Shown here in pieces: positions 22,960 to 33,191 of a DNA stretch of 64,000 nt; within the stretch, counting starts at the first letter, position 1, and each line of letters opens with the position of its first letter. Origin of the DNA: Galeopsis tetrahit (Eukaryota > Streptophyta > Magnoliopsida > Lamiales > Lamiaceae); the NCBI GenBank assembly GCA_963675135.1, contig OY776129.1, positions 72,261,348 to 72,325,347 on the forward strand. The letters run 5' to 3'. Both the position numbers and the translations under genes were made by a program. Under the pieces are notes generated by a model. It searched no databases. It was not told the DNA's origin and saw nothing but the letters and a program-made list of their open reading frames with translations.

Positions 22960-25139
22960 TTAAACTGCTCGTTCAGCAGTAGTTTCCTCGGCAATAGCCC
23001 CCTCAACTTCAACTCCTTCAGCTCCTCCAGCAGCGCCCTCTTCCTCAGCAACATGGTTGCTAGATCCTCCACCTTCCTCCGGACCCTCCGTACCCCCCAT
23101 AGCATCAGCAGTGCCAGTCCCTCCAACCACCTCTGTTGCCACTTTTGGAGCAGAAGCGTAAGGATAAATAAGTGGCTCCAGAGGCCTTAGATCAGCCATA
23201 CCTATCTTGGCAGCTTGCAGCTTGGCAATAGCCTGGCCCATCCCGGGTAGCCACCAAGGATTGTCAGGACTCTCCTGAGGATCCCCCAAGAATTTTGGAG
23301 GAGTAGCGATTCGATCTAGATGGAACTCGCGAGAATAAGTCCCATCGAATCCCGGGGCCGAATGCTCGGCGACGGCGTTGCTGAAACCATGATCGATGAA
23401 ATGAGGGATATGTGGCCCCATGGCACAAAGAAAGCTCGAGCTCTTCAGGAAGCTGGATAACCACTGAGTATGAAGAGTTTCTAAGAACTCTTGGCCCGAG
23501 GGGGAAGTGAATAGGGATTTAATGCAAGCCTGCACCCCAGCATCCGGCAATTCACGCTCCATCCGCCCTACCTCCTGCACCAGACGCTTGATCCTGGTCG
23601 CATCCTGATTGCTTTGGGTCTGTAGGAGAGACAACTTCTCGGATAGAGCCTGGGCCCGCTTATGAGCCCTTTCCTTCTCCATAGTGATATCCTTGAGGGA
23701 TGATTGGAAGGAGGACGCCTCGGCCCGGAGAAGCTCAAGCTCGGCCACCATCTCGACACCTTGATCGAGTATCTTAGCATAAGTGAGGCCAAGCTACAAA
23801 GAAAAGGAAAATAATGTTGGAGATATGAAGACAATAAAAGATCGTGAAAATAAGAAATAACGGAAAATACCTCTGAGAAAAGTTGAGCGCCATGAAGCAG
23901 TTGGTCCTCGGGAAGGGACGAATCGGATAAAGCAGTGTTGGAAGGAATAGGACATCGATCAATGAGACGGTGGAGAGGTTCATATACAGAGGCGCCTTTC
24001 TCGACGAGAGTACGAGACGCTTTTCCCTTCTTTTTCTTAGAGGTCCCGCAGTCAGCAAAGAAGGTGTTGGCAGCCGAGCGGGTTCTCTTGGCAACTGAAC
24101 CTGGAACCTGAGTGGAAGAATTAGGGAGAGGAGGAACTTTCGAGGAACCTTCTGGAACCGAAGTTTTTGCTGAGCTCTCGAGAGCAGGAGATGAGGGAAC
24201 TTTCGGAAGAACTTCTGGAGTGGATAACATAGGGGTTTTCACTATACTAAGAGCAGGAGCATCCCGGGAAATGTGAGATAGCCAACTCATCTCTGCAAAC
24301 AACCAAGAAGATATTCAGAATACATGAAAATAGCCATATGCAAGGAATAAAAATACAGCAGTATGAAAATTTTTTACCATCTTGAGGACCTAAAGGGAAA
24401 TCTTGAGAACAAAAGCCGAAGTGGGAGAGGATGCGAGGATTTTTGCAAATATCAACGATATCAAAATAGTCGTTCAGACGGATATGAGCGTTGAGGTTGG
24501 TCATAATGGTGTGATTGGAAACAGAATAAGCTTTCAGAGGGGGGGGGGGATTACTCCCGGATTGTAGAATAACCAATCCCCGTGAGGAAACGGCCAATCA
24601 GTAGGGCTTGTAGCAAAAAAATAATAATCACGCCAAGATGAGTCTTCTTCATGGAGTTTTTTCAGGAATTTACAGACACGGGACCTTCGTCCGCTAACAT
24701 AGAAAAAACCATCATTCACCTTACAAGAATGTTGGCTCAGGAATAGCTCGGCGGACGGATCACCCCCGTTCCCTTTCACCAAGATTAAAAAACCTATCAT
24801 GGTACGGATGGCATTTGGAGTAAACTGGTTAAGAGGGATTTGCATGCGGGTTGATATGGCAGCCAAGTAGGGATGAATCGGAAATCGTAGTCCTGCCCTA
24901 AGATGTGCTTCGAAAAAAGCAAGAGTTCGAGGCTGGGAAATATCGGGGCGTTCGTTTGAGCGTGGAGCGCGAAAGGCATACTCCGACGGGAAACCGTAAG
25001 CATGAACAAGTGTAGTTAGATGAGCAGGGTCGATTCGAGAAGCAAGGGAAATCCTATTTTCTAGGCTCCCCGTCATAGAGGGGGTCGCTTCAGAAGAATT
25101 TTGGCTAGCGGTTTTCAGCGGAGAAGGAGGATTTGACAT
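22960..25139 (-). CDS. Antisense accessory gene of the Tat element (3 exons)
   Basis: Exons on the minus strand: 25139-24378, 24292-23871, 23793-22960, all with GT-AG introns. Exon 1 (MSNPPSPLKT...) holds a domain resembling Pfam 'putative gypsy type transposon' (PF04195): FPIHPYLAAISTRMQIPLNQ, then MIGFLILVKGNGGDPSAELF. Exon 2 starts MSWLSHISRDA after the junction and is Ser/Pro-rich with a basic SKKKKGKASR stretch, a possible nuclear signal. Exon 3 is a long coiled coil (about 80 residues), then a conserved globular part with IPHFIDHGFSNAVAEHSAP and an acidic Gly/Glu tail. The gene is convergent with pol and starts about 470 bases inside the 3' LTR. The exon 1 frame is broken at a run of 11 G (24539-24549), one base off. 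Function is unknown. The second Tat element in this window has the same gene. Confidence 0.75.
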
Positions 25140-25586
25140 TGATTTACAGTGATAATAAAAGAAGAAAAGAAGGATAGTTGGGTTACCTTGAGTAGAAGAA
25201 CTATGGAATCAGGCGAGACGGCTGATGACGGCGGAAATCCGGGAGCACCAGAGAAGAAAGAGGAAGACGGTGAAAAGATGAAGACGGTGAGAAGATGAGA
25301 GGAAAAGTGAAACTTGAAAAAAGTGAAGAGGGGAAACGGGGCAGTTGCGTAATGTAAATGAGGAGAGATAGGGGAAAGAACCGAGGGTTTTTCTCGGGAT
25401 GATAGCGAGACAGATAAAAGTAGTCGCGTGAGGTCCACGCGCGGAAGCCGAAAAGTCTCCCAGAATAATAGGCGCGAAAAGTCTTTGGAGAAGAAAATGT
25501 TTTGAAACTTCCCCTCCAAAGCGGAAATGATACACGTCTCTCCAGAAATTGTTCTACTCTCATAAAAGATGTCCCCCTTTTTTACG

Positions 25587-25604
25587 AGAGTAGGGGGGAG
25601 TAGA
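25587..25604 (+). other. Polypurine tract of Tat element
   Basis: A purine run including GTAGGGGGGAGTAGA lies directly before the 3' LTR at 25605, as needed to prime plus-strand DNA synthesis. Confidence 0.75.
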
Positions 25605-26331
25605 TGATGCGGCCTAAAAATGTCACCCAATGAGGAGTCGACACGTGTATGAATGATAAGATTGAGAAGAAAGGATTAAGCCATCTAGTGTTCTCTGGAT
25701 AAAAAGTCTTCTCTGGAGGTCTCTCTGGAGGGAGCTCTGCCTGGAGATGAATATCAGAATCAAACAGTTTTAACATAAGATCGTGGGTCGTAAATATAGG
25801 GGATTCCCGCTATCTTTGCTCAAGACTTGATAAAGGGAAGACCTTATTCTCCTTTATTTTAGGAGAATAGGTCCACTAAGGGATAAGGCTGCCGAGTCTT
25901 CAGGGAGTGGAGAGAAAGGAGGACTGGATCCCCTCAGTAGGGCCGAGTCTCACGGGCAGCTCCGAAATAAGAGGAAGGCTTGACTTCCTCTCCAGAAGAT
26001 ATCTCTATAAATAGGTAATTTCGAAGATATTTCCAGGTTAGACACATATACGCTAAAACTTTACTATACCGAATAAAAAACGCCTTTCTGAGATTCTTTG
26101 AGAACTGATTTAAGATATCAAGGATCTTGAGATCCTTGGGAGATTTGATAAGCCCTATACTGACTTAGGCATCGGAGTGTCCACACCGGACTCCCCTCCG
26201 GTGTGTTCTTTGCAGGTCAGCTCGAAGATTTCAAGTGAAGGTAGCCTACTCGGAACGATTATACGCGTTTGAGGAGAAGGACATCTAATTCAGAGGATAC
26301 CCAATCCTCTTGTGCAAATTTTGGCACATCA
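25605..26331 (+). repeat. 3' LTR of Tat element
   Basis: 727 bp and, by eye, identical to the 5' LTR except 25871 (G instead of T). It ends CACATCA and is followed by the CCAAC duplication. Confidence 0.93.
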
Positions 26332-27990
26332 CCAACGAATCAAACGTTTGGTTTGATTGATTGTGGCCCGGGATTAATGCAAGGCCCGCTAATTTTGTAC
26401 TATTTATCATGCATTTATAGGACTAATAGTCCTAGGGGAGGGGTGAGTTAATTTGTCCCATGTTTTCTCATCCATCAATCCAAACTAGCCTTAAGGGTTG
26501 GCCCATTTTACTATTATTTAGTTTTGGGTTTCATACATTTGAGCCCATAGATTTAATTGTGTTAGGGTTTAAATATTGAAAACATGATGAATGAAGGTAT
26601 GCAAAAAAGTTAATTTCTTCTCCCCGATTCTCTCTTGCTCTCTCTCTAAATCTCTACTATTCTCTCCTTCTCCCTCACAATTATTTCTATCTAGATCAAT
26701 TGTTTTCTTGTTTTATAAAATTGAGTGTGTTCATGACCATGTTCATGACAGTTTTTTAATTTAGTCCACCAGATTAACATTTTTTGAATTTAGTCCATTA
26801 AGTTTAGATTTATTTTGATATTGGTCCAGTAACCTGTTATAGCAGGTTTAACCGGCCATTTTTTAAAATACACCCCATAAAACGTTATACACACCCTCAA
26901 TGTTAAACACACCACACTAAAATTTAAAAAAAAATTATTACTCCACTATACACACCCCAATTCTTTCTTATTTAATAAATTGTCAAAAATAATTAAATTA
27001 AAAAATGTAAGAATTCAAATTAATATAAAAAAATATAAATAAAACCTATAAAAAATAGCTTAAATCTTCAAAAATTAAACAAAGATAAAAAAAAAAATTA
27101 ATTAATTTAATTAGTTTTGAAGATTTAGTTGATATTCTACTATTTTTAAATTTAATTTAGTTTTATTGTCGACATTTTTATAGAAGTTAGAAGACAAATA
27201 AAACATTAATAACACATTGGAATTTTAAACTTTTTTATTTTATTTTCCTTTTAAATATTTCTTTTATATTACATGAACCTACTAACACCCCATAAATATT
27301 ATATACACTCCAAATGTTAAACACAAAAATTCAAAAATCAATTAAAGTTAAATAAAATTATAAAAATATTTAATAAATTATCAAAAATAATTTAATTAAA
27401 AAAAAAGTAAGAATTCAAATTGATATGAAAAATATAAATAAAATCTATAAAAAATATATAAATCTTCAAAATTTTAATAAAGCTAAAAAATAATTAATTT
27501 AATTATTTATGAAAATTTCGTTGATTTTTTTAATATTTTTGAAGATTTTTTAATAAAAATAAAAATCTTCAAAATTAGTAAAAAATTAACTAAATCTTCA
27601 AAACTAATTAAATTAATTAATTTATTTTAGCTTTGTTTAATTTTTGAAGATTTAGGCTATTTTTTATAGCTTTTATTTATATTTTTATATTAATTTGAAT
27701 TCTTACATTTTTTTAATTTAATTATTTTTCACAACATATTAAATAAGAAAGAATTGGAATGTGTATATTAATAACAAAAGTTTTATAAATTTTAGTGTGG
27801 TGTGTTTAACATTGGGGGTGTGTATAACATTTTATGGGGGTGTATTTTAAAAAATAATCTTTTAAATCTGCTATGGCATGTTATTGGACCAAAATCAAAA
27901 TAAATCGAAACTTAATGGACTAAATTCAAAAAGTGGTAATCTGGTGTACTAAATTAAAAAACGTGGTAACTTAATAGACTAAAAAAAATT

Positions 27991-28352
27991 GTGTCAAACA
28001 ATATCCCACAACTAATAAGCACGAGAGTATTTTGAGATTTAAAGAATTGACAAGTAGGTACTCACTAGTCTCCATTAAAATGAGATATTTTGGGGAAAGT
28101 TAAAAAATAAATCTATGAGAGTTCATCACAAAACGGATAATATCATACTACTGCAGATACAAAGCTCCTATTAGGGTCCAAACTATGGCATCAAAGTCAT
28201 GGTCAAGACAAAATGTTGGGGAGTCCCTGGTGTAAAATGAAAAAAGAAACGATGAGCAACAAGGTCTTTTGGACTATAGATAAAGACAAGATTAATCTAG
28301 ATAAAGCAAGTTATTTGCAATGAACATTAATGAAAAAAGCTCAATAGACTAA
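27991..28352. other. Intergenic, nothing recognised
   Basis: AT-rich sequence between the fold-back element and a Tourist-like MITE. No open frame or RNA signature can be supported. Confidence 0.5.
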
Positions 28353-28770
28353 GGGTGTGTTTGCAAATTATAGTAGTTGATTCAAAGTGATTAAAATTGA
28401 TTTTTGTAGTAAAATTGAAAGTAGATTGTGTTTTAAAAATAAGCACTTCTAATCAATTTTTTAAATGGTGTGATGTATGTCACATAAATCACATTTTTTG
28501 TAATTTTACAAAAAACACCTTTATTACATTTGAATAAATAGTGGGTAAAAATAAAATATTATTTAAATTGTGAGGGCAAAATTGTAAAATTAGTGAGTGT
28601 AATGATTAGAAGCACTTAGAAGTTGTTAGAAGCATGGGGAGGGGTGCTTCACCAAAATTGCTTTTAAGTGATTAATTTAATCACTTACTTGTGTTTGCAA
28701 ACACTTCACAAGTGATTGTATTTAAAAAAGAAGTGCTTTTAAGCACATAGTAGTGCTTGCAAACACCCAC
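28353..28770. mobile_element. Tourist-like MITE
   Basis: The left end GGGTGTGTTTGCAA and the right end in reverse GTGGGTGTTTGCAA form terminal inverted repeats. TAA flanks both sides (28350-28352, 28771-28773), as for PIF/Harbinger elements. About 418 bp, non-coding. Confidence 0.65.
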
Positions 28771-28773
28771 TAA

Positions 28774-29258
28774 AAAAGAATGACCTAGATAGAGCAAATA
28801 GTTTTAAGAAAAGGTTTGATAGTCTTTCATTTGAAAGAAAAGACTCTGTTGAGTGTAAAATAAGAGTATTCCACATCTAAAAAACATACGAGGATCATGA
28901 GATCTATAAAAATGATATGTTGGGAGAAAAGAAAAAAACAATCTGCTCGGGAACACGACCCAAAGCTGAATTCTTACGCAATTAATAGGAAATGATATGC
29001 AAACACATACTAGTATGCCTGCACATGGATGCACAAATGATGAATATGCAATTTTTTGTTAATCGAAAACTCACTAAGGAAGCAAATTTAACATATTAAA
29101 CAAATACTCAAAGTTGGACTAATAATTAGAGTACTAAAACAAGTACAAAGTTTTAACATTGTAGGAATGAAGAGACCTATAATACATAAACAACACTTGA
29201 AATCTTACTCAAGGAAACAAAAATGTCAGACTCGTTTGCTCATGCATGTCTGTCTCTA
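28774..29258. other. 3' flank of NOP58
   Basis: AT-rich DNA containing the 3' UTR of the minus-strand NOP58 gene. No other gene is visible. Confidence 0.5.
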
Positions 29259-32200
29259 TCAGTCTTGAGTTTTCTTCTTCTTTTTATCTTTCTTCTTGGG
29301 AGTTTCTTCAGCAATTTGCTCAGGCTCTTCATTTTTCTTCTTTTTCTTCTTGTCTTTCTTTTTTGGAGTCTCCTCATCAACTACTCCATTTCCATCCTCA
29401 GCATGTTTCCTCTTCTTCTTCTTTTTCTTCTCACTCAAATCATCTTCATTTTCTTCAGTAGCATCCGCATGCTTTCTTTTCTTCTTCTTAGAGACTTCAA
29501 TTTCAGGTACCACATCTTCTGGCTCATCTTCACTCTTTTTGGACAGCGACTCTGTAAGTGAGAGAATGGAATCGGCGGCTGGATTGTAAGTCTGCAAAAA
29601 AAAAAAAAACATTGTAGATCATCATCATTGTATTAAGATCGAAAATCATTCGACTATTGGAAATTTTTTAGACCTTGGCTGTAGTAATCATCCCTCCAGA
29701 TTTTTTGTCTTTGTCATAGAATTCGATCTTAGGTTTCCCCTTTGTAGAGCCAGCAGAACGACCCAACTCTTTGCCTTCTAAATTTCTCAATCGAGCTTCA
29801 AGCTATGATAATAAATAAACAAAGTTAATAACAGAAATAGTGATCAAAATTACTAATATATCACATGTTGAAGTACGTACCTTGGCTCTATTTTCCAAAC
29901 CCATAGTATTATCCTCACCATCACCAAGAGCATCACAACGAATTGCCAATGCAGCTTTTGCAGCAAGAGAACGTGAAATTTTTCCCTTATGCTTGGGTGC
30001 TGCTTGACCAATTAAAGACGCATGGTATATTAATCCATACTTTGGAGTTGCATGCTTAGTCTTGAGTGCTCTAAAGAGAGCCTTCTCTGCACCAAGTATT
30101 TGAACTGTACTTCCCGGTTGCTTAGCTAGATTAATCAAGCTGCCTCCATGGGCAATCAAACGAGCACCAACAAGTTCTCCAACAAGAGCGGTAAGGTTGG
30201 GAGCAATGGTGTTCATCCTGCTTTTTAAATAGTCGTACAATTGGGCCCTGTATTCAGAAAGAGAGATGACTTGGTTGCACAAATCTTTGATGTTCTCCAA
30301 ATCAAGGTCACTAACTTCCGTTCCCATGGAAATCACAGCAGCCTCTTTCAATTCTGTCTCAACCTCCTCTGGTAGAATCTATATTGTTGGAAAGCATGCG
30401 AGAGAAACAAAATCAACAGTCATAAATTTATATAGAACATTGGTTGGAAATTATGTTGTAGCCTTGTAGGGGCTAATTAGAGTATAAATCATGATTTTTT
30501 AAACAAAACAGATTAATAGAACTAGACAGTGAATAGTGAAACAACAAACATTCCTTACCAACAAAAGTTTATCCATTCATTAGGCAGTAAACTATAATAT
30601 AATCGAACAACAAACTTTAAAAACTAACGCATATATTCTACAATATGATTTGGAAATTCAGACTTGAATTTGCAATTAATTTCAGGCAATTCAAAAAAAA
30701 AAATTGTTACTTCATTGAGACAAACTTCCTGCATTCACGAAAAGAGGAAATAGCTTATATGGTGTTAGTTCGTACTGCATTGGTTCTGTTGTTCTTATTA
30801 GAATCTCAGCATTCATTATTTACCAAGGTGTGTAAAAGGGAAGTAGATGTGCTAAACCTCAAATTTACGTACTCTTGGTGGGTCAGAAATCACATTATTC
30901 ATAGAATGAAGGAGCTGTTAAACGAAAACAGATACTAAAAATGTACCTCCGAGAAGTCAAGCTTGGCAGCAAGTGAACGGTAGCCCATCAATTTCACAGC
31001 CTTTGCATAAAGGATGTTGTCTTGCACAATCTTTGCAAGTTCAGGGAAATGCCACCCATACCATTCCCTGACCCTCATAGCATACGTATTCAGCTCTTTG
31101 TCAAGATCATCCAACAAGCTAATGGCTTGAATTATCATTGTGTCAACCTACAGTAACAACCATCAATATTTGCAAAGATATGTTTTCAATATAAAAAAAA
31201 ATTCCAAGCAGATCCAAGATATTTTTCATCTACTCTATTTTCTCATAATTTGTCGAGAACTGCAAGAAGTCAACAAAATATTGTTATAGCATATCAAAAC
31301 TGTAAAAGCATGCATATACATAGAAGTAACATACTGATACTTTATTTAGTGATATATCAGAACTACCAATGCATCATCAAAATAGCACACAGCAGCACAA
31401 ATATGTATACCCCATTGGTATCACCAAGATATTTTCCTTTTTCTTAAAAGAACCTTAAAAGAACACTATCTTAAATCATCTTACAAAATCTGATGCCAAA
31501 ATTTTCAGGATAAGACATCCATCAAATTTTTTAGCAGTTAGGAAGAGAGGTTTTGCCGTTTAAAAAATAAAAAAGAAGCCAGTGTGTAGGACATATGCAC
31601 CAGAGACAGAAAACTGTGAAAAGTAAAATACACAGAATCAACAGAATATTGTAACAGATAAACTGGAAACAAACTCACTTTGTCAGGACTGAATTTCAAT
31701 TTGTATCTAGATAAGCTGTGAGATAAACCAAGGCTCATCGGAGCCAGATCTTGCGTAGCCAGCCCAGATATGAGTTCAGTTAACTGACTTCTAACACCTC
31801 TCATCAGCTCCATAACAGAATTGTTATGGACACATTCAATTTGCTGTGAGTCATAAAAAAACAGTTAATGAAATATAAACGTAAACCATTTGGATGAAAT
31901 CAGATCATTGTAAAACATGACTAGGGTCATGGTCATGGACTTAACTCACCAACTTTTCTTTGATTGAATTGCCAAGTTTGGAATCAGCAACTGCTAAGAT
32001 ATCGCCATCACAATGGCTACGCAAGAATTTGCGGAGACCTTTGCTGAGTTTACTATCTATAAGTAAGGTAGCCTCTGATAAAGCCTGGGATGTATTCTCA
32101 AACTTTGAAAAAGCTTTCAGCGAAACAACCTAAATTACACAAAAGGAATTGTTAATTGAATATAGCGTTTGGAATATAAAATACAATATAAAAGGAGAAA

Positions 32201-32893
32201 AACAAGCCCAAGTTGAATGAGGCAAATAAGAGGCACAAGGGACCTTCTAGCTCCCGAGTGGAGCAACTCTAGAACATTTTCACAAAAACGTTACATTCTA
32301 GGTATGCGTTAAAATATGTTCCCAAGTACTTCGAGCAAATACATAGTTCAATTTTATACTTAAATTTGAAGTCGTAAATGTTAGTACCTACCCAGCCTCT
32401 AAAAAGGATTTAATTTCAGAAAAATGGTGAAATGTTAATTTATCCTTCTCCAGATTCAATTAAAAGAAATTCAAAAAGTTAAGTAAAGAGTGAATAACTC
32501 TGAACTAGAAACATTTATTTGTATACAGGAGCAGGAGCTATTGTATTGAGATAGTTTGAAACTTTGATGTCATTGATTAATCCAAGAAGATGGAAGATCT
32601 ACCACAATAGATATATAAAATACTGTTCTAAATCAGCACATCCGAATGAGTACCTTTCTAGCAGAGTCTGGAGTTGAGAAATCCTTTCCCAAGTCCTGCA
32701 ATGCATGTATAAGGGAAGTCAAAAAAAAAAGCAAAAATAAGAGCATATAAACTAACACTAATTACAGGAAACATAATCGACAGAAGATGGATGAAACAAA
32801 GACGCGAGAAAATACCTCGATATTTGAAAGCTTCGCTTCATCTAGAACTTTAAAAAGAGCAACACCAACCGGAGTTTCAAACAAAAGTTGCAT
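29259..32893 (-). CDS. NOP58: NOP58, core protein of box C/D snoRNPs (8 exons)
   Basis: Minus-strand exons: 32893-32816, 32695-32654, 32129-31950, 31843-31679, 31147-30947, 30378-29881, 29802-29674, 29591-29259; 1626 nt, 541 residues, all introns GT-AG. Yeast and human NOP58 are of similar length. NOP58 binds box C/D snoRNA with NOP56, fibrillarin and the 15.5K protein in the nucleolus, where the complex directs rRNA 2'-O-methylation and pre-rRNA processing. Order: NOP5NT (residues 1-65, starting MQLLFETPVGVALFKVLDE), NOSIC/coiled-coil (about 155-230), Nop domain (about 240-390, with GARLIAHGGSLINLAKQPGS and HKGKISRSLAAKAALAIRCD), and a Lys-rich tail with several KKKxK(K)K blocks. NOP56 would have a different N-terminus. 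The promoter has telo-box and site II motifs typical of ribosome-biogenesis genes. Confidence 0.96.
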
Positions 32894-32959
32894 TGTTGCT
32901 CAACCTCAACCAAGAGCTCACGCCTTATTCAGCCGACAAACCTAACTCTGACGCGCTGC

Positions 32960-33001
32960 TAGGGTTTTAGTAAACCAAAACTCCGGCGCTGGTTAGGGTT
33001 T
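32960..33001 (-). promoter_or_regulatory. Two telo-boxes upstream of NOP58
   Basis: AAACCCTA occurs twice on the minus strand (32967-32960 and 33001-32994), 67-110 bases before the ATG. Telo-boxes near the start are known from plant ribosomal-protein and ribosome-biogenesis promoters. Confidence 0.75.
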
Positions 33002-33089
33002 TAGGAAAGAGGTATGCGACTTATAAATCGTGTGTTTGTGAGTATTTAATTTAAATACCTAAAAATAAAATATCCAAAACATGAATATA

Positions 33090-33161
33090 TGGGCTTATTT
33101 ACTGATGCGGCTAAAAACTTGTACTGGGCTGAAGCCTGATTCACTACATTTACAATGGGCT
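33090..33161. promoter_or_regulatory. Three site II motifs (TGGGCT) upstream of NOP58
   Basis: TGGGCT at 33090-33095, 33125-33130 and 33156-33161. TGGGCY site II elements bind TCP factors and often occur with telo-boxes in growth-linked plant genes. Here they sit 20-30 bases from the edge of a MITE inserted just upstream. Confidence 0.6.
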
Positions 33162-33191
33162 GACTTATGGCCTTGTTTGGTATTTTATTGG

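Larger units (their letters stand above)
14988..26331 (+). mobile_element. Ty3/Gypsy retrotransposon, Tat lineage, near-identical LTRs
   Basis: 11,344 bp between CCAAC duplications (14983-14987, 26332-26336), with 727-bp LTRs that differ by eye at one position (15254 T, 25871 G). Order: LTR, primer-binding site, gag, protease, reverse transcriptase, RNase H, a second RNase H, integrase, tandem-repeat region, antisense gene, purine tract, LTR. Protease-RT-RNase H-integrase order marks Ty3/Gypsy. The second RNase H (WKVYVDGS...) and the antisense extra gene mark the Tat lineage. The pol frame is broken once, in the reverse transcriptase. Confidence 0.93.
14928..26490. mobile_element. Tourist-like (PIF/Harbinger) MITE, split by the Tat element
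   Basis: The ends GGCCTAGTTTGG and CCAAACTAGCC form terminal inverted repeats flanked by TTA on both sides (14925-14927, 26491-26493). Without the LTR element the MITE is about 210 bp. It lies in the 3' LTR of the surrounding retrotransposon. Confidence 0.8.
12953..26750 (+). mobile_element. Non-autonomous LTR retrotransposon, second shell of nest A
   Basis: LTR starts TGTTGTGGACTG (12953 and 14818) and ends CATGTTCATGACA (13386 and 26750), flanked by GTTTT at 12948-12952 and 26751-26755. After the 5' LTR comes a primer-binding site like TGGTATC(C)AGAGCC (13389-13402), the initiator-tRNA-Met type used by Ty1/Copia and some Ty3/Gypsy elements. A purine tract at 14804-14814 precedes the 3' LTR. 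The 1.4-kb interior has no reverse transcriptase, integrase or protease, so it must move in trans. The 3' LTR is split by a Tourist MITE that itself contains the Tat element. Confidence 0.85.
14818..26750 (+). repeat. 3' LTR of the non-autonomous element, interrupted
   Basis: Made of 14818-14927 and 26494-26750 (367 bp) once the Tourist MITE and its cargo are set aside. It matches the 5' LTR closely (for example GAGCCCATAGATTTAATTGT in both) and ends at the same TGACA followed by the GTTTT duplication. Confidence 0.85.
12920..27990. mobile_element. Fold-back/MITE with long inverted repeats, outermost shell of nest A
   Basis: After setting aside the LTR element at 12953-26750, the left arm (12920-12952 plus 26756 onward) matches the reverse complement of about 27640-27990 for more than 200 bases. 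Shared words include AATTTAGTCCATTAAGTTT, TTATTTTGAT and TTAAACACACCACACTAAAA. The central part (about 27047-27660) also folds on itself. Borders are approximate and I found no clean target duplication. It has no coding content. Confidence 0.7.

Noticed and set aside
29296..29589. Ser/Phe-rich plus-strand frame
   Set aside because: It is the reverse of the Lys-rich tail of NOP58 and has no independent support.
29592..32815. Box C/D snoRNAs in the NOP58 introns
   Set aside because: TGATGA-like words occur in places, for example in intron 7, but I could not pair any with a CTGA box and terminal stem.
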